Part shown: one piece after another, positions 1 through 4,675 of the stretch
How the letters are laid out: every line of letters starts with the position of its first letter
Numbering within the stretch: the first letter of the stretch is position 1
Origin: Synechococcaceae bacterium WBB_10_009
Lineage (GTDB): Bacteria; Cyanobacteriota; Cyanobacteriia; PCC-6307; Cyanobiaceae
NCBI GenBank assembly: GCA_010030955.1
Contig: RHBP01000103.1
Location: forward strand, 1-6,172
Direction of reading: 5' to 3'
DNA length: 6,172 nucleotides
Notes under the pieces: generated by a model
What the model was told of the DNA's origin: nothing
What the model saw: only the letters and a program-made list of their open reading frames with translations
Database searches by the model: none
Made by a program: the position numbers and the translations under genes

Positions 1-504
1 CCCTGCGCCGTGACCACAGCCCTGGTGAGCAGCGGCCTGCCGGCGGGGCGGTTTTGCTTTGAGGGGTTCCTGCCCCCCAAACCCACCCAACGGCGCGCCC
101 GCATCCGCGAACTGGCCGGTGAAGCGCGCACGCTGGTGCTGTTTGAGGCACCCCATCGGCTGGTGCCCCTGCTGGAGGATCTGCTGGCGGAGCTGGGGGA
201 GCGGCCCGTGGCGGTGACCCGCGAACTCACCAAACGCCACGAGCAGCAGGTGGGGCCCACCCTGAGCAGCGCCCTGGAGCATTTCCGGGGCCACAGCCCC
301 CAGGGGGAATTCACCCTGGTGCTGGGGGGGGCGCCGGCGGAGGCGGCGGAAGCCCGCAGCGAGGCGGAGCTGCTTGAGGATCTGCAGGCGTTGCTGGAGC
401 AGGGCCTCAGCCGCAATGAGGCGGCACGGCAGCTGGCGCAGCAAACGGGCCTGGCCAAACGGGAGCTCTACGCTCTGCTCCATCAAGGCGGGGAGGCCAA
501 CTGA
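1..504 (+). CDS. rsmI: 16S rRNA (cytidine1402-2'-O)-methyltransferase RsmI, C-terminal part
   Basis: The reading frame is open from the first base, so this is the last 167 residues of a gene that starts upstream. RsmI proteins are usually about 280 residues, so roughly the first 110 are missing. RsmI uses S-adenosylmethionine to methylate the 2'-OH of C1402 in the ribosomal P site. Visible family signatures are PCAVTTALVSSGLP, FCFEGFLPPK, the FEAPHRL segment (ESPHR-like in relatives), a VTRELTK strand, and a basic helical C-terminus (LSRNEAARQLAQQTGLAKRELYALL). The order matches E. coli RsmI as I remember it. The stop TGA overlaps the ATG of the next gene (ATGA), so the two are probably translationally coupled. 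A tetrapyrrole methylase-type relative is possible, but the C-terminal helices favour RsmI. Confidence 0.93.
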   Translation, partial: PCAVTTALVSSGLPAGRFCFEGFLPPKPTQRRARIRELAGEARTLVLFEAPHRLVPLLEDLLAELGERPVAVTRELTKRHEQQVGPTLSSALEHFRGHSPQGEFTLVLGGAPAEAAEARSEAELLEDLQALLEQGLSRNEAARQLAQQTGLAKRELYALLHQGGEAN

Positions 505-746
505 TGCTGCTGCGCCTGCGCCTGCTGATGGCCAGCCTGGGGGGTGGAGCCCTGCTGCTGCTGCTGCTCTGCCTGGGGGCTCAGAACCTCGACAAGCGCG
601 CCAGCCTCAACCTGGGGGTGGGCCGCACGGCCGAGTTGCCCACGGGGTTTTTGGTGGGCATCGCGTTGGTGATCGGCGTGATCAGCGGCGGCACCGCCAC
701 TGCGCTGCTGCTGCCCCGCGGCGATCAGACGCCCGGCAACGAATAA
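504..746 (+). CDS. small two-helix membrane protein, LapA/DUF1049-like
   Basis: This 80-residue protein has a basic start (MLLRLRLLM), a hydrophobic helix at about residues 8-26 and a second at about 48-70. The two are joined by a short polar loop (QNLDKRASLNLGVGRTAELP). The pattern of a first helix, a loop with a SLNL-type strand, a proline, then a second helix with small residues resembles the LapA/YciS (DUF1049) family of small bacterial membrane proteins. That assignment is inference from the pattern. The start ATG overlaps the rsmI stop, which argues for co-transcription and coupling. The last 22 bp overlap the end of the minus-strand helix-turn-helix gene. A 5-bp hairpin (747-759) follows the stop but has no T-run, so I do not call it a terminator. 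Confidence 0.8.
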   Translation: MLLRLRLLMASLGGGALLLLLLCLGAQNLDKRASLNLGVGRTAELPTGFLVGIALVIGVISGGTATALLLPRGDQTPGNE

Positions 747-1444
747 AGGGCGCCGCCCTCAATCACCAGGCGGGTGATGCCCTGGGCCACCAAATAAGAA
801 GAGCGGCGCTGCAGCACCTCGCTGTCGGGCACCTTGATCACCCGCTGGCTGCGGCCGCACTGGCGCTTGGCCTGGCGGGGATTGGTGAACAGCATCAGGG
901 CCTGCAGCTCGAGCTCCTCCTCCGGCAGGGCGCCCAGCTCGGGGAACTCGCGCAGGGGCTTGGCCTGCAGCTCCACGGTCTTGTCCACCAGCATGTAGAC
1001 GCTGCTGGGCAGCAGGCCCGGTTGCAGCGGCTTGGTCTGGGGCCGTTCGCCCTGGGGCAGGGAAAAGGCTGGTGCCGGATCGGCAAGCTCGGCCTCCAGG
1101 TCAGCCTCGTCGTCGTCGAGGCCGTCATCGGCAAAATCGTCGTCGTCGTCGCCGAACTCATCGGCATCATCGATGGCCAGCACCCCGGCATCGTCATCGG
1201 CCGGATCGGGCTCCTCAGCGGCCGGCTCTGTCACGGCGACCTCAACAACGGGCTCCGCCTTGGCCGATCGCCCCTGCTTGCGGCTTGCCGCCATCTCCTC
1301 GGGGCTGAGGGCGGCCTTGACCACACGGCTCACGGTGTTGGGGCTGCAGCCATAGGCCTCCGCCAGCGCCTGGGCGGTGTCCCCCTGCCGGTAACGGGCC
1401 ACCAGCTCCTGCTTTTGGCTGTCGGTGAGCCGGGGAGCGGGCAT
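725..1444 (-). CDS. helix-turn-helix protein with acidic linker, function unknown
   Basis: With the ATG at 1444 the product is 239 residues. I chose this start because the helix-turn-helix region begins right after it (PRLTDSQKQELVARYRQG, then AEAYGCSPNTVSRVVK, residues 4-43). A 24-residue extension to 1516 is open but looks like random Trp/Cys-rich coding and would overlap the candidate tRNA promoter. Residues about 78-120 are extremely acidic, with long Asp/Glu runs. The C-terminal 100 residues form a mixed domain (SSVYMLVDKTVELQAKPL... ending RLVIEGGALYSLPGV) that I do not recognise. The N-terminus resembles resolvase or transposase-type DNA-binding helices (a TVSR recognition helix), so DNA binding is likely, but no catalytic domain is visible. 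I saw no clear Shine-Dalgarno. The gene is tail to tail with, and overlaps, the membrane protein gene at 504-746. Confidence 0.82.
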   Translation of the reverse strand: MPAPRLTDSQKQELVARYRQGDTAQALAEAYGCSPNTVSRVVKAALSPEEMAASRKQGRSAKAEPVVEVAVTEPAAEEPDPADDDAGVLAIDDADEFGDDDDDFADDGLDDDEADLEAELADPAPAFSLPQGERPQTKPLQPGLLPSSVYMLVDKTVELQAKPLREFPELGALPEEELELQALMLFTNPRQAKRQCGRSQRVIKVPDSEVLQRRSSYLVAQGITRLVIEGGALYSLPGV

Positions 1445-1488
1445 CGGGCAAGGGTGCGCAGCACACCACCATAGAAGCCAAGACCAGG

Positions 1489-1524
1489 GCTGACGCCCAG
1501 ACTCCGGCTGCCACAATGGCTTTG
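1489..1524 (+). promoter_or_regulatory. candidate promoter of tRNA-Arg
   Basis: CACAAT at 1512-1517 matches the -10 consensus TATAAT at four positions. CTGACG at 1490-1495 is a -35-like hexamer 16 bp upstream. Initiation near 1524 would leave a leader of about 22 nt before the tRNA. The string CTGCCACAATG around the -10 also occurs just upstream of the tmRNA acceptor piece on the other strand, which supports a shared role. Confidence 0.4.
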
Positions 1525-1545
1525 GCTGGGAAGCCCGGCCGCCAA

Positions 1546-1619
1546 GCTCCCTTAGCTCAGCTGGATAGAGCAGCTGCCTTCTAAGCAGCCGGTCGATGGT
1601 TCGAGTCCATCAGGGGGCG
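1546..1619 (+). tRNA. tRNA-Arg (anticodon UCU)
   Basis: A 74-nt cloverleaf can be folded by eye. The acceptor stem GCTCCCT (1546-1552) pairs with AGGGGGC (1612-1618), with one G-T pair, and the discriminator is G1619. The D arm contains AGCTCAGCTGGATAGAGC. The anticodon stem GCTGC/GCAGC (1573-1577/1585-1589) holds the loop CTTCTAA with TCT at 1580-1582. The T arm is GATGG-TTCGAGT-CCATC (1595-1611). CCA is not encoded, so nucleotidyltransferase must add it. This tRNA reads AGA and AGG codons, which are rare in a GC-rich genome. The 3' end lies 3 bp from the dnaJ stop codon on the opposite strand. Confidence 0.97.
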
Positions 1620-1622
1620 TTC

Positions 1623-2642
1623 TCAGAGCCTGGCGGAACTGATCCAGTCGGCGCGGGGATCGCTGGAGCGGGCGGCCCGCAGCTGCTCGAGCAGCTGACG
1701 CTCCTGCTCGCTGTAGCTGGCGGGTTGTTTGAGGCTCAGGCTCAGCAGCAGATCACCGCGCCCCCCCTGCTGGGGCCAGCCCTTGCCCTTGAGCCGCAGG
1801 CTGCGGCCCACCGCCATGCCCGGTGGCACGGTCACCGTGGCTTCGCCATCGGGGGTGGCCACGCGCACGTCGCCGCCGAGGGCCAGCTCATCGAGGCTCA
1901 GGGGCAGCTCCGCCTTGAGCTGATCGCCATCGAGGCTCCACACCGGGTGGTCCTGCAGCTGCAGGTTGAGGTACAGATCTCCGCGGCGGCCGGTGCCGGG
2001 CTGCAGGTTGCCCTTGCCCTTGAGCCGCAGGCGGCTGCCGGGCTTCACGCCGGCGGGGATGCGCACCTGCACGCGCTCGTCGTTCACCGCCAGGGTGCGC
2101 TCGCAGCCGCGGAACGCCTCCGAAAAGGTGAGGCTGATGGTGGCCTCGGCATCCAGGTTCACCGGGGCCGCACGGCCGGCGCCGGGGCCGGCAAAACCGC
2201 CCGGGCCAAAACCACTGCCAAAGCCACCACCGCTGAAGCCCCCGGGGAAGCCGCTGCCGAAGCCGCCACCGAAGCCCCCCGGGGCGCCGGCGAAGCCGCC
2301 ACCGCCGGGCCCACCGAAGCGGCCGAGCAGATCGTTGATGAAATCGTCGAAATTGCCGTAGCGGCCGAAATCCACATCCACACCGGCGCCGCCACCACCA
2401 CCACCGGCCTGGCTCCAGTACTGGCCAAACTGCTCGTAGCGGCGGCGCTTATCCGGATCGGAGAGCACCTCATAGGCCTCGCTCACCTCCTTGAACTTGG
2501 CCTCAGCGCCTTTGTCGCCGGGGTTCACATCCGGGTGGTACTGGCGGGCCAGCTTGCGGAAGGCCTTCTTCACCGTGTCGGCATCGGCGCCACGCTCCAC
2601 GCCGAGCACCTTGAAGTAATCGCGGTATCCGTTGGCGCTCAT
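1623..2642 (-). CDS. DnaJ/CbpA-type Hsp40 co-chaperone without zinc finger
   Basis: The product is 339 residues. I chose the ATG at 2642 because the J domain follows at once (NGYRDYFKVLGV, residues 4-15); the frame is open upstream to 2942, but that stretch has no J-protein character. The HPD motif that stimulates DnaK ATPase is at residues 36-38, within ARQYHPDVNPG. A Gly/Phe-rich linker follows (about residues 78-165, with GGF/GSGF repeats). Two beta-rich C-terminal substrate-binding domains come next, each with an RLKGKG turn (RIPAGVKPGSRLRLKGKG and VPPGMAVGRSLRLKGKG). There are no CxxCxGxG zinc repeats, so this is a CbpA-like (type II) J protein. Cyanobacteria carry several dnaJ paralogues and I cannot say which this is. 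It is divergent from the thioredoxin-like gene and converges on tRNA-Arg. Confidence 0.95.
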   Translation of the reverse strand: MSANGYRDYFKVLGVERGADADTVKKAFRKLARQYHPDVNPGDKGAEAKFKEVSEAYEVLSDPDKRRRYEQFGQYWSQAGGGGGGAGVDVDFGRYGNFDDFINDLLGRFGGPGGGGFAGAPGGFGGGFGSGFPGGFSGGGFGSGFGPGGFAGPGAGRAAPVNLDAEATISLTFSEAFRGCERTLAVNDERVQVRIPAGVKPGSRLRLKGKGNLQPGTGRRGDLYLNLQLQDHPVWSLDGDQLKAELPLSLDELALGGDVRVATPDGEATVTVPPGMAVGRSLRLKGKGWPQQGGRGDLLLSLSLKQPASYSEQERQLLEQLRAARSSDPRADWISSARL

Positions 2643-2741
2643 CGCTGCTGCTGGGGACGACCAAAGGACAGGCCTGCCTCCAGTCTCCCAGCTGCAGCGG
2701 CGGCCGCGGCATCGCCCCTGGGGCGGAAGGCCGAACGCCCC

Positions 2742-2747
2742 TAACCT
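2742..2747 (+). promoter_or_regulatory. candidate -10 element of the thioredoxin-like gene
   Basis: TAACCT fits the TAnnnT form of cyanobacterial -10 boxes and lies 22 bp before the chosen ATG at 2770, giving a leader of about 15 nt. It sits in the 127-bp divergent gap shared with dnaJ. No good -35 is visible, so this is weak. Confidence 0.25.
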
Positions 2748-2769
2748 CAGGGCCAGCCATTCCGCCGCC

Positions 2770-3192
2770 ATGCCCAGCGCCCACCGGCCGACCCACCCCG
2801 GCAGCCGCCGCCTGCTGCAGCTCGGGGCCGGCCTGCTGCTGGCGGGGGCCACCCTGGTGGCACCGGCGGCCTGGGCCGAGGGGCCCACCGCCAAGCAGCC
2901 GGCCTCCACTGCCGAGCAGCTGCGCCTGGCCGACCACCTCAAACGGGTGGGGATGATCTTCTACGGCGCCTGGTGGTGCGGCCATTGCCAACACCAGAAG
3001 GCCCTGTTCGGCACCCCCGCTGAGGCCCAGCTGCCCTACGTGGAGTGCGACAAGGACGACAACGGCCGCCAGCGCTGCAACGCCGCCAAGGTGCGGGCCT
3101 ACCCCAGCTGGGACTACCAGGGCGAGCGGCGGGAAGGGGTGCTGAGCCTCGATGAGCTGAAGCTCTGGAGCGGCTACCGCAGCAGCCGGTGA
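2770..3192 (+). CDS. exported thioredoxin-fold protein, VKOR-associated type
   Basis: The 140-residue product starts at the ATG at 2770, chosen because it gives a clean export signal: basic SRRLLQL (residues 12-18), hydrophobic core GAGLLLAGATLVAPA, and an AWA cleavage site after residue 36. The mature part has a thioredoxin active site WWCGHC (Cys70 and Cys73). It continues with the segments ALFGTPAEAQLPYVECDKD, CNAAKVRAYPSWDYQG (with the YP cis-proline) and GVLSLDELKLWSGY. These closely resemble the thioredoxin domain fused to vitamin K epoxide reductase (VKOR) homologues in cyanobacteria and plant LTO1. Here the domain stands alone, without the four-helix VKOR part. Two further cysteines (Cys93, Cys103) match those often present in that domain. 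Expected role: thiol oxidation or isomerisation in the lumen or periplasm. Its stop lies 11 bp before the start of the kinase gene. Confidence 0.9.
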   Translation: MPSAHRPTHPGSRRLLQLGAGLLLAGATLVAPAAWAEGPTAKQPASTAEQLRLADHLKRVGMIFYGAWWCGHCQHQKALFGTPAEAQLPYVECDKDDNGRQRCNAAKVRAYPSWDYQGERREGVLSLDELKLWSGYRSSR

Positions 3193-3203
3193 GGCCCCAG
3201 GCG

Positions 3204-3815
3204 ATGGACGCAGCGGTTCCGGTGGTGGGCATCTGCGGGCCCTCCGCCGCCGGCAAAACGATGCTGGCCGCCGACCTCTGCCGCCGGCTGCAGGAGCGCC
3301 GCCACCGCAGCCTGGTGCTGGCCTGCGACAACTACTACCGCACCGATTGGGACCCCCACGGCCGCTTTGGCTTCGACACGGTGGAGGCCATTGATCTGCC
3401 CTGCCTGCGCCAGGAGCTGGCGGCCCTGCGCGCGGGCACCTGCCAGTCGCTGCGCACCTACGACATGGCCACCCGCCGGGCCGGCCGCCGGCCCCTGGGC
3501 GGCGAGCCCCCGGAGCTGGTGCTGCTGGAGGGGGCCTATGGGCCGCAACCTTTCCTCAACGACGGCACCTTTGCCCTGCTGGTGTATGTGCAGACGCCGC
3601 TGGCGCTGCGGATCGTGCGCCGGTTACGCCGCGATCAACAACAACGGCAGCGCTCAGCCCGCTACGTGCTGCGGCAAACCCTGCTGCAGACCATTCCCGG
3701 CGAACGCCACTTCATCCGGCCCCTGCGCGATCACGCCGACCTGGTGGTGCACGATCCGCAGCGAAGCGTGGCAGACCTCACGGAGCAAATCGTGCAAATG
3801 CTGGGGGCTCGCTAA
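3204..3815 (+). CDS. uridine kinase / phosphoribulokinase-family P-loop kinase
   Basis: With the ATG at 3204 the product is 203 residues. GAGG at 3191-3194 is a Shine-Dalgarno 9 bp upstream, overlapping the previous stop. A GTG at 3189 (208 residues, GTGA overlap) is the alternative start. The Walker A motif is GPSAAGKT (residues 12-19). CDNYYRTDWD (41-50) and FDTVEAIDLPCLRQEL (57-72) match the substrate loop and helix of uridine kinases. LVLLEGAYG (106-113) is the Walker B region, RRLRRDQQQR (139-148) is the lid, and HFIRP...HADLVVHDP is the usual C-terminal strand. The family phosphorylates uridine/cytidine or related hydroxylated substrates with ATP. The true substrate here is unknown, because many cyanobacterial members of this family lack assignment. 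It is probably co-transcribed with the thioredoxin-like gene. Confidence 0.88.
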   Translation: MDAAVPVVGICGPSAAGKTMLAADLCRRLQERRHRSLVLACDNYYRTDWDPHGRFGFDTVEAIDLPCLRQELAALRAGTCQSLRTYDMATRRAGRRPLGGEPPELVLLEGAYGPQPFLNDGTFALLVYVQTPLALRIVRRLRRDQQQRQRSARYVLRQTLLQTIPGERHFIRPLRDHADLVVHDPQRSVADLTEQIVQMLGAR

Positions 3816-3843
3816 TCGCCAACGGCCACACTTGACAGCGCCA

Positions 3844-3849
3844 GACAAT
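3844..3849 (+). promoter_or_regulatory. candidate -10 element of the basic-repeat protein gene
   Basis: GACAAT (within CAGACAATAGGC) lies 23 bp before the ATG at 3873, a spacing similar to the CACAAT upstream of tRNA-Arg. A perfect TTGACA at 3832-3837 is only 6 bp upstream, too close to serve as its -35. The pairing with a -35 is therefore unresolved. Confidence 0.25.
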
Positions 3850-3872
3850 AGGCATGGCGAGCACGATTCTCC

Positions 3873-4130
3873 ATGCGCTGGCTGTTTTCACTGTTCCGCA
3901 GAAAGCCCCAACAGGAGCCGGAAGCCTCGGCGATCGTGGCGGCCGCGCGCATCAAGGCCGATGTGCACCACCAGGTGGAGAACCTCGAGAAACTCCACCA
4001 GGGGCCGAAAGGTGGCGTCTACACCGTGGACGACCAGGGCCGCAAGACCTACCTCAAAACCTTCACCGGCCCCCGCGGCGGCAAATACGCCATCGATTCC
4101 CAGGGCCGCAAGCGCTACATCCGCTCCTGA
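3873..4130 (+). CDS. small basic protein with two PBCV-basic-adaptor-like repeats
   Basis: The 85-residue product begins MRWLFSLFRRK. A helical polar segment follows (about residues 16-42, EASAIVAAARIKADVHHQVENLEKLH). Two copies of an 18-residue motif come next: GPKGGVYTVDDQGRKTYL (44-61) and GPRGGKYAIDSQGRKRYI (66-83). The copies agree at 11 of 18 positions (G, P, GG, Y, D, QGRK, Y). The pattern GPRGGxY followed by GxKxY resembles the PBCV-specific basic adaptor domain known from chlorella viruses, where it occurs alone or fused to enzymes. This match is from memory and the function of that domain is unclear. The repeats are rich in Lys/Arg and may bind nucleic acid or an acidic partner. No Shine-Dalgarno is visible. 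The ATG at 3854 belongs to another frame without these repeats. Confidence 0.85.
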   Translation: MRWLFSLFRRKPQQEPEASAIVAAARIKADVHHQVENLEKLHQGPKGGVYTVDDQGRKTYLKTFTGPRGGKYAIDSQGRKRYIRS

Positions 4131-4151
4131 TCCCCAGCGCCATTCCCCACC

Positions 4152-4289
4152 ATGGTTGGCATCACTCGGATCCATGCCGTGCGCCAGAACAATTTGCGCA
4201 TCGTGCACATCGCCCAAGCCCAGGCCGAAGCACTCAAGCAAGAGCTCAAAGCGAAGGGCTTCGTTGTTGAACATGTGGAGCAGCTGTAG
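4152..4289 (+). CDS. 45-residue small protein, function unknown
   Basis: An ATG at 4152 opens a 45-codon frame ending at TAG 4287-4289. The product runs MVGITRIHAVRQNNLRIVHI (residues 1-20), then AQAQAEALKQELKAKGFVVE and HVEQL. It reads as strand (NLRIVHI), amphipathic helix (AQAEALKQELKAKG) and strand (FVVEHVEQL), a compact beta-alpha-beta layout that looks like real protein rather than noise. Codon choice is close to that of its neighbours, with somewhat less GC. It lies 21 bp after the basic-repeat gene, so the two may be co-transcribed. It converges on the 3' end of the tmRNA gene. I do not recognise a family. No Shine-Dalgarno is visible. Confidence 0.6.
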   Translation: MVGITRIHAVRQNNLRIVHIAQAQAEALKQELKAKGFVVEHVEQL

Positions 4290-4331
4290 AGCGCGCCGCA
4301 AACCACAGCCGGCAAGGATGGGATGGTTGAA

Positions 4332-4348
4332 GGGGCCTTCCAGCCCCC
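4332..4348 (-). terminator. hairpin at the end of the tmRNA gene, possible terminator
   Basis: On the minus strand GGGGC, loop TGGAAG and GCCCC form a 5-bp GC stem (6 with an outer G-U pair), followed by only TT. It lies just past the last tmRNA pseudoknot and 42 bp from the end of the converging 45-residue gene. It could end either transcript, or be the 3' helix trimmed off the tmRNA coding piece. The lack of a long T-run makes intrinsic termination uncertain. Confidence 0.3.
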
Positions 4349-4399
4349 ATGGATCATTTGGGTGATAAGGCTGATCTCACCCCATCTCCCTTAAGGGTG

Positions 4400-4450
4400 T
4401 CAGGCAGCCACGGGGGCGGCTTGACGGGAGAAACGAACGATGTTGTTCGC
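4400..4450 (-). other. tmRNA proteolysis-tag reading frame
   Basis: Sixteen sense codons, from the resume codon GCG at 4450 to TGA at 4402-4400, encode ANNIVRFSRQAAPVAA. The sequence before it, CCCGTAACA, is the usual type of context for the resume codon. The C-terminal Ala-Ala is the signal for ClpXP-type proteases. The tag matches the ANNIVRFSR-APVAA type that I recall from Cyanobium and marine Synechococcus. Confidence 0.93.
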
Positions 4451-4522
4451 TGTTACGGGTTTGCTCTGACCGAGCAGGCTTCAGTCACTCTCCTCATGCC
4501 CCGTCGAAACCATTGCAGCCCC

Positions 4523-4564
4523 GCGGTGATCCCCAGTGGAAGCCGGAACGACCAGGAAGATCAA
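4523..4564 (-). other. intervening segment removed from pre-tmRNA
   Basis: These 42 nt separate the discriminator base of the acceptor piece (4565) from the first base of the coding piece (4522). In permuted tmRNAs this loop is cut out, with RNase P making the mature 5' end and 3' processing plus CCA addition making the other. The limits follow directly from the acceptor-stem pairing. Confidence 0.8.
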
Positions 4565-4640
4565 TGGAGCTGAGCGGAATCGAACCGCTGTCCGAAACAC
4601 CGGTGTGAGCCACCTAGTCCGGCCGAAACCGGACTCCTTC

Positions 4641-4670
4641 ATTGTGGCAGCAGCAACCACGGGCGGCAGG
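4641..4670 (-). promoter_or_regulatory. candidate promoter of the tmRNA gene
   Basis: On the minus strand CACAAT (4646-4641) lies 5 bp before the first base of the acceptor-piece hairpin, a distance expected for a -10 box, so transcription may start at the hairpin itself. The -35 region is weak (CTGCCG). It sits in the 5' edge of the divergent methyltransferase gene and leader. Confidence 0.4.
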
Positions 4671-4675
4671 GGGGC

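Larger units (their letters stand above)
4330..4637 (-). ncRNA. ssrA: tmRNA, circularly permuted two-piece form (precursor locus)
   Basis: Read on the minus strand, the tRNA-like 3' end comes first and the 5' end follows, the reverse of a normal ssrA gene. The acceptor piece (about 4635 to 4565) starts with a 7-bp hairpin (AGTCCGG, loop TTTCGG, CCGGACT), then GTGTTTCGGACAG, a T arm AGCGG-TTCGATT-CCGCT, and CAGCTCC with discriminator A at 4565. About 42 nt of intervening sequence follow. The coding piece begins at 4522 with GGGGCTGCAATGGTTTCGAC. GGGGCUG pairs with CAGCUCC, including a G3-U70 pair, the alanyl-tRNA synthetase determinant. Pseudoknot 1 is TGAC/GTCA (4487-4484/4470-4467) with TGCTC/GAGCA (4476-4472/4466-4462). 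The tag frame lies at 4450-4400. Pseudoknot 2 is GGGTGA/TCACCC (4382-4377/4365-4360) with GATCA/TGATC (4376-4372/4356-4352). Its role is to rescue stalled ribosomes with SmpB. Both outer ends are approximate, and CCA is not encoded. Confidence 0.94.

Noticed and set aside
374..1474. 366-codon plus-strand frame spanning three genes
   Set aside because: It crosses rsmI, the membrane protein gene and the helix-turn-helix gene in unrelated frames, with no domain; a GC-bias artefact.
1596..2744. 382-codon plus-strand frame opposite dnaJ
   Set aside because: It is the antisense of a clear J-protein gene, is Ala/Gly-rich low complexity, and starts inside the tRNA; a GC-rich codon-bias shadow.
3832..3837. 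Perfect TTGACA as a -35 box
   Set aside because: The nearest -10-like box (GACAAT) is only 6 bp away and the sequence 17 bp downstream (TGGCGA) is a poor -10, so it is not supported as a -35.
3367..4365. 332-codon plus-strand frame over the kinase and basic-repeat genes
   Set aside because: Cys/Trp/Arg-rich product without motifs, in another frame from two convincing genes.
4349..4573. 74-codon plus-strand frame over the tmRNA region
   Set aside because: It lies antisense to the tmRNA, whose structure fully explains the sequence.
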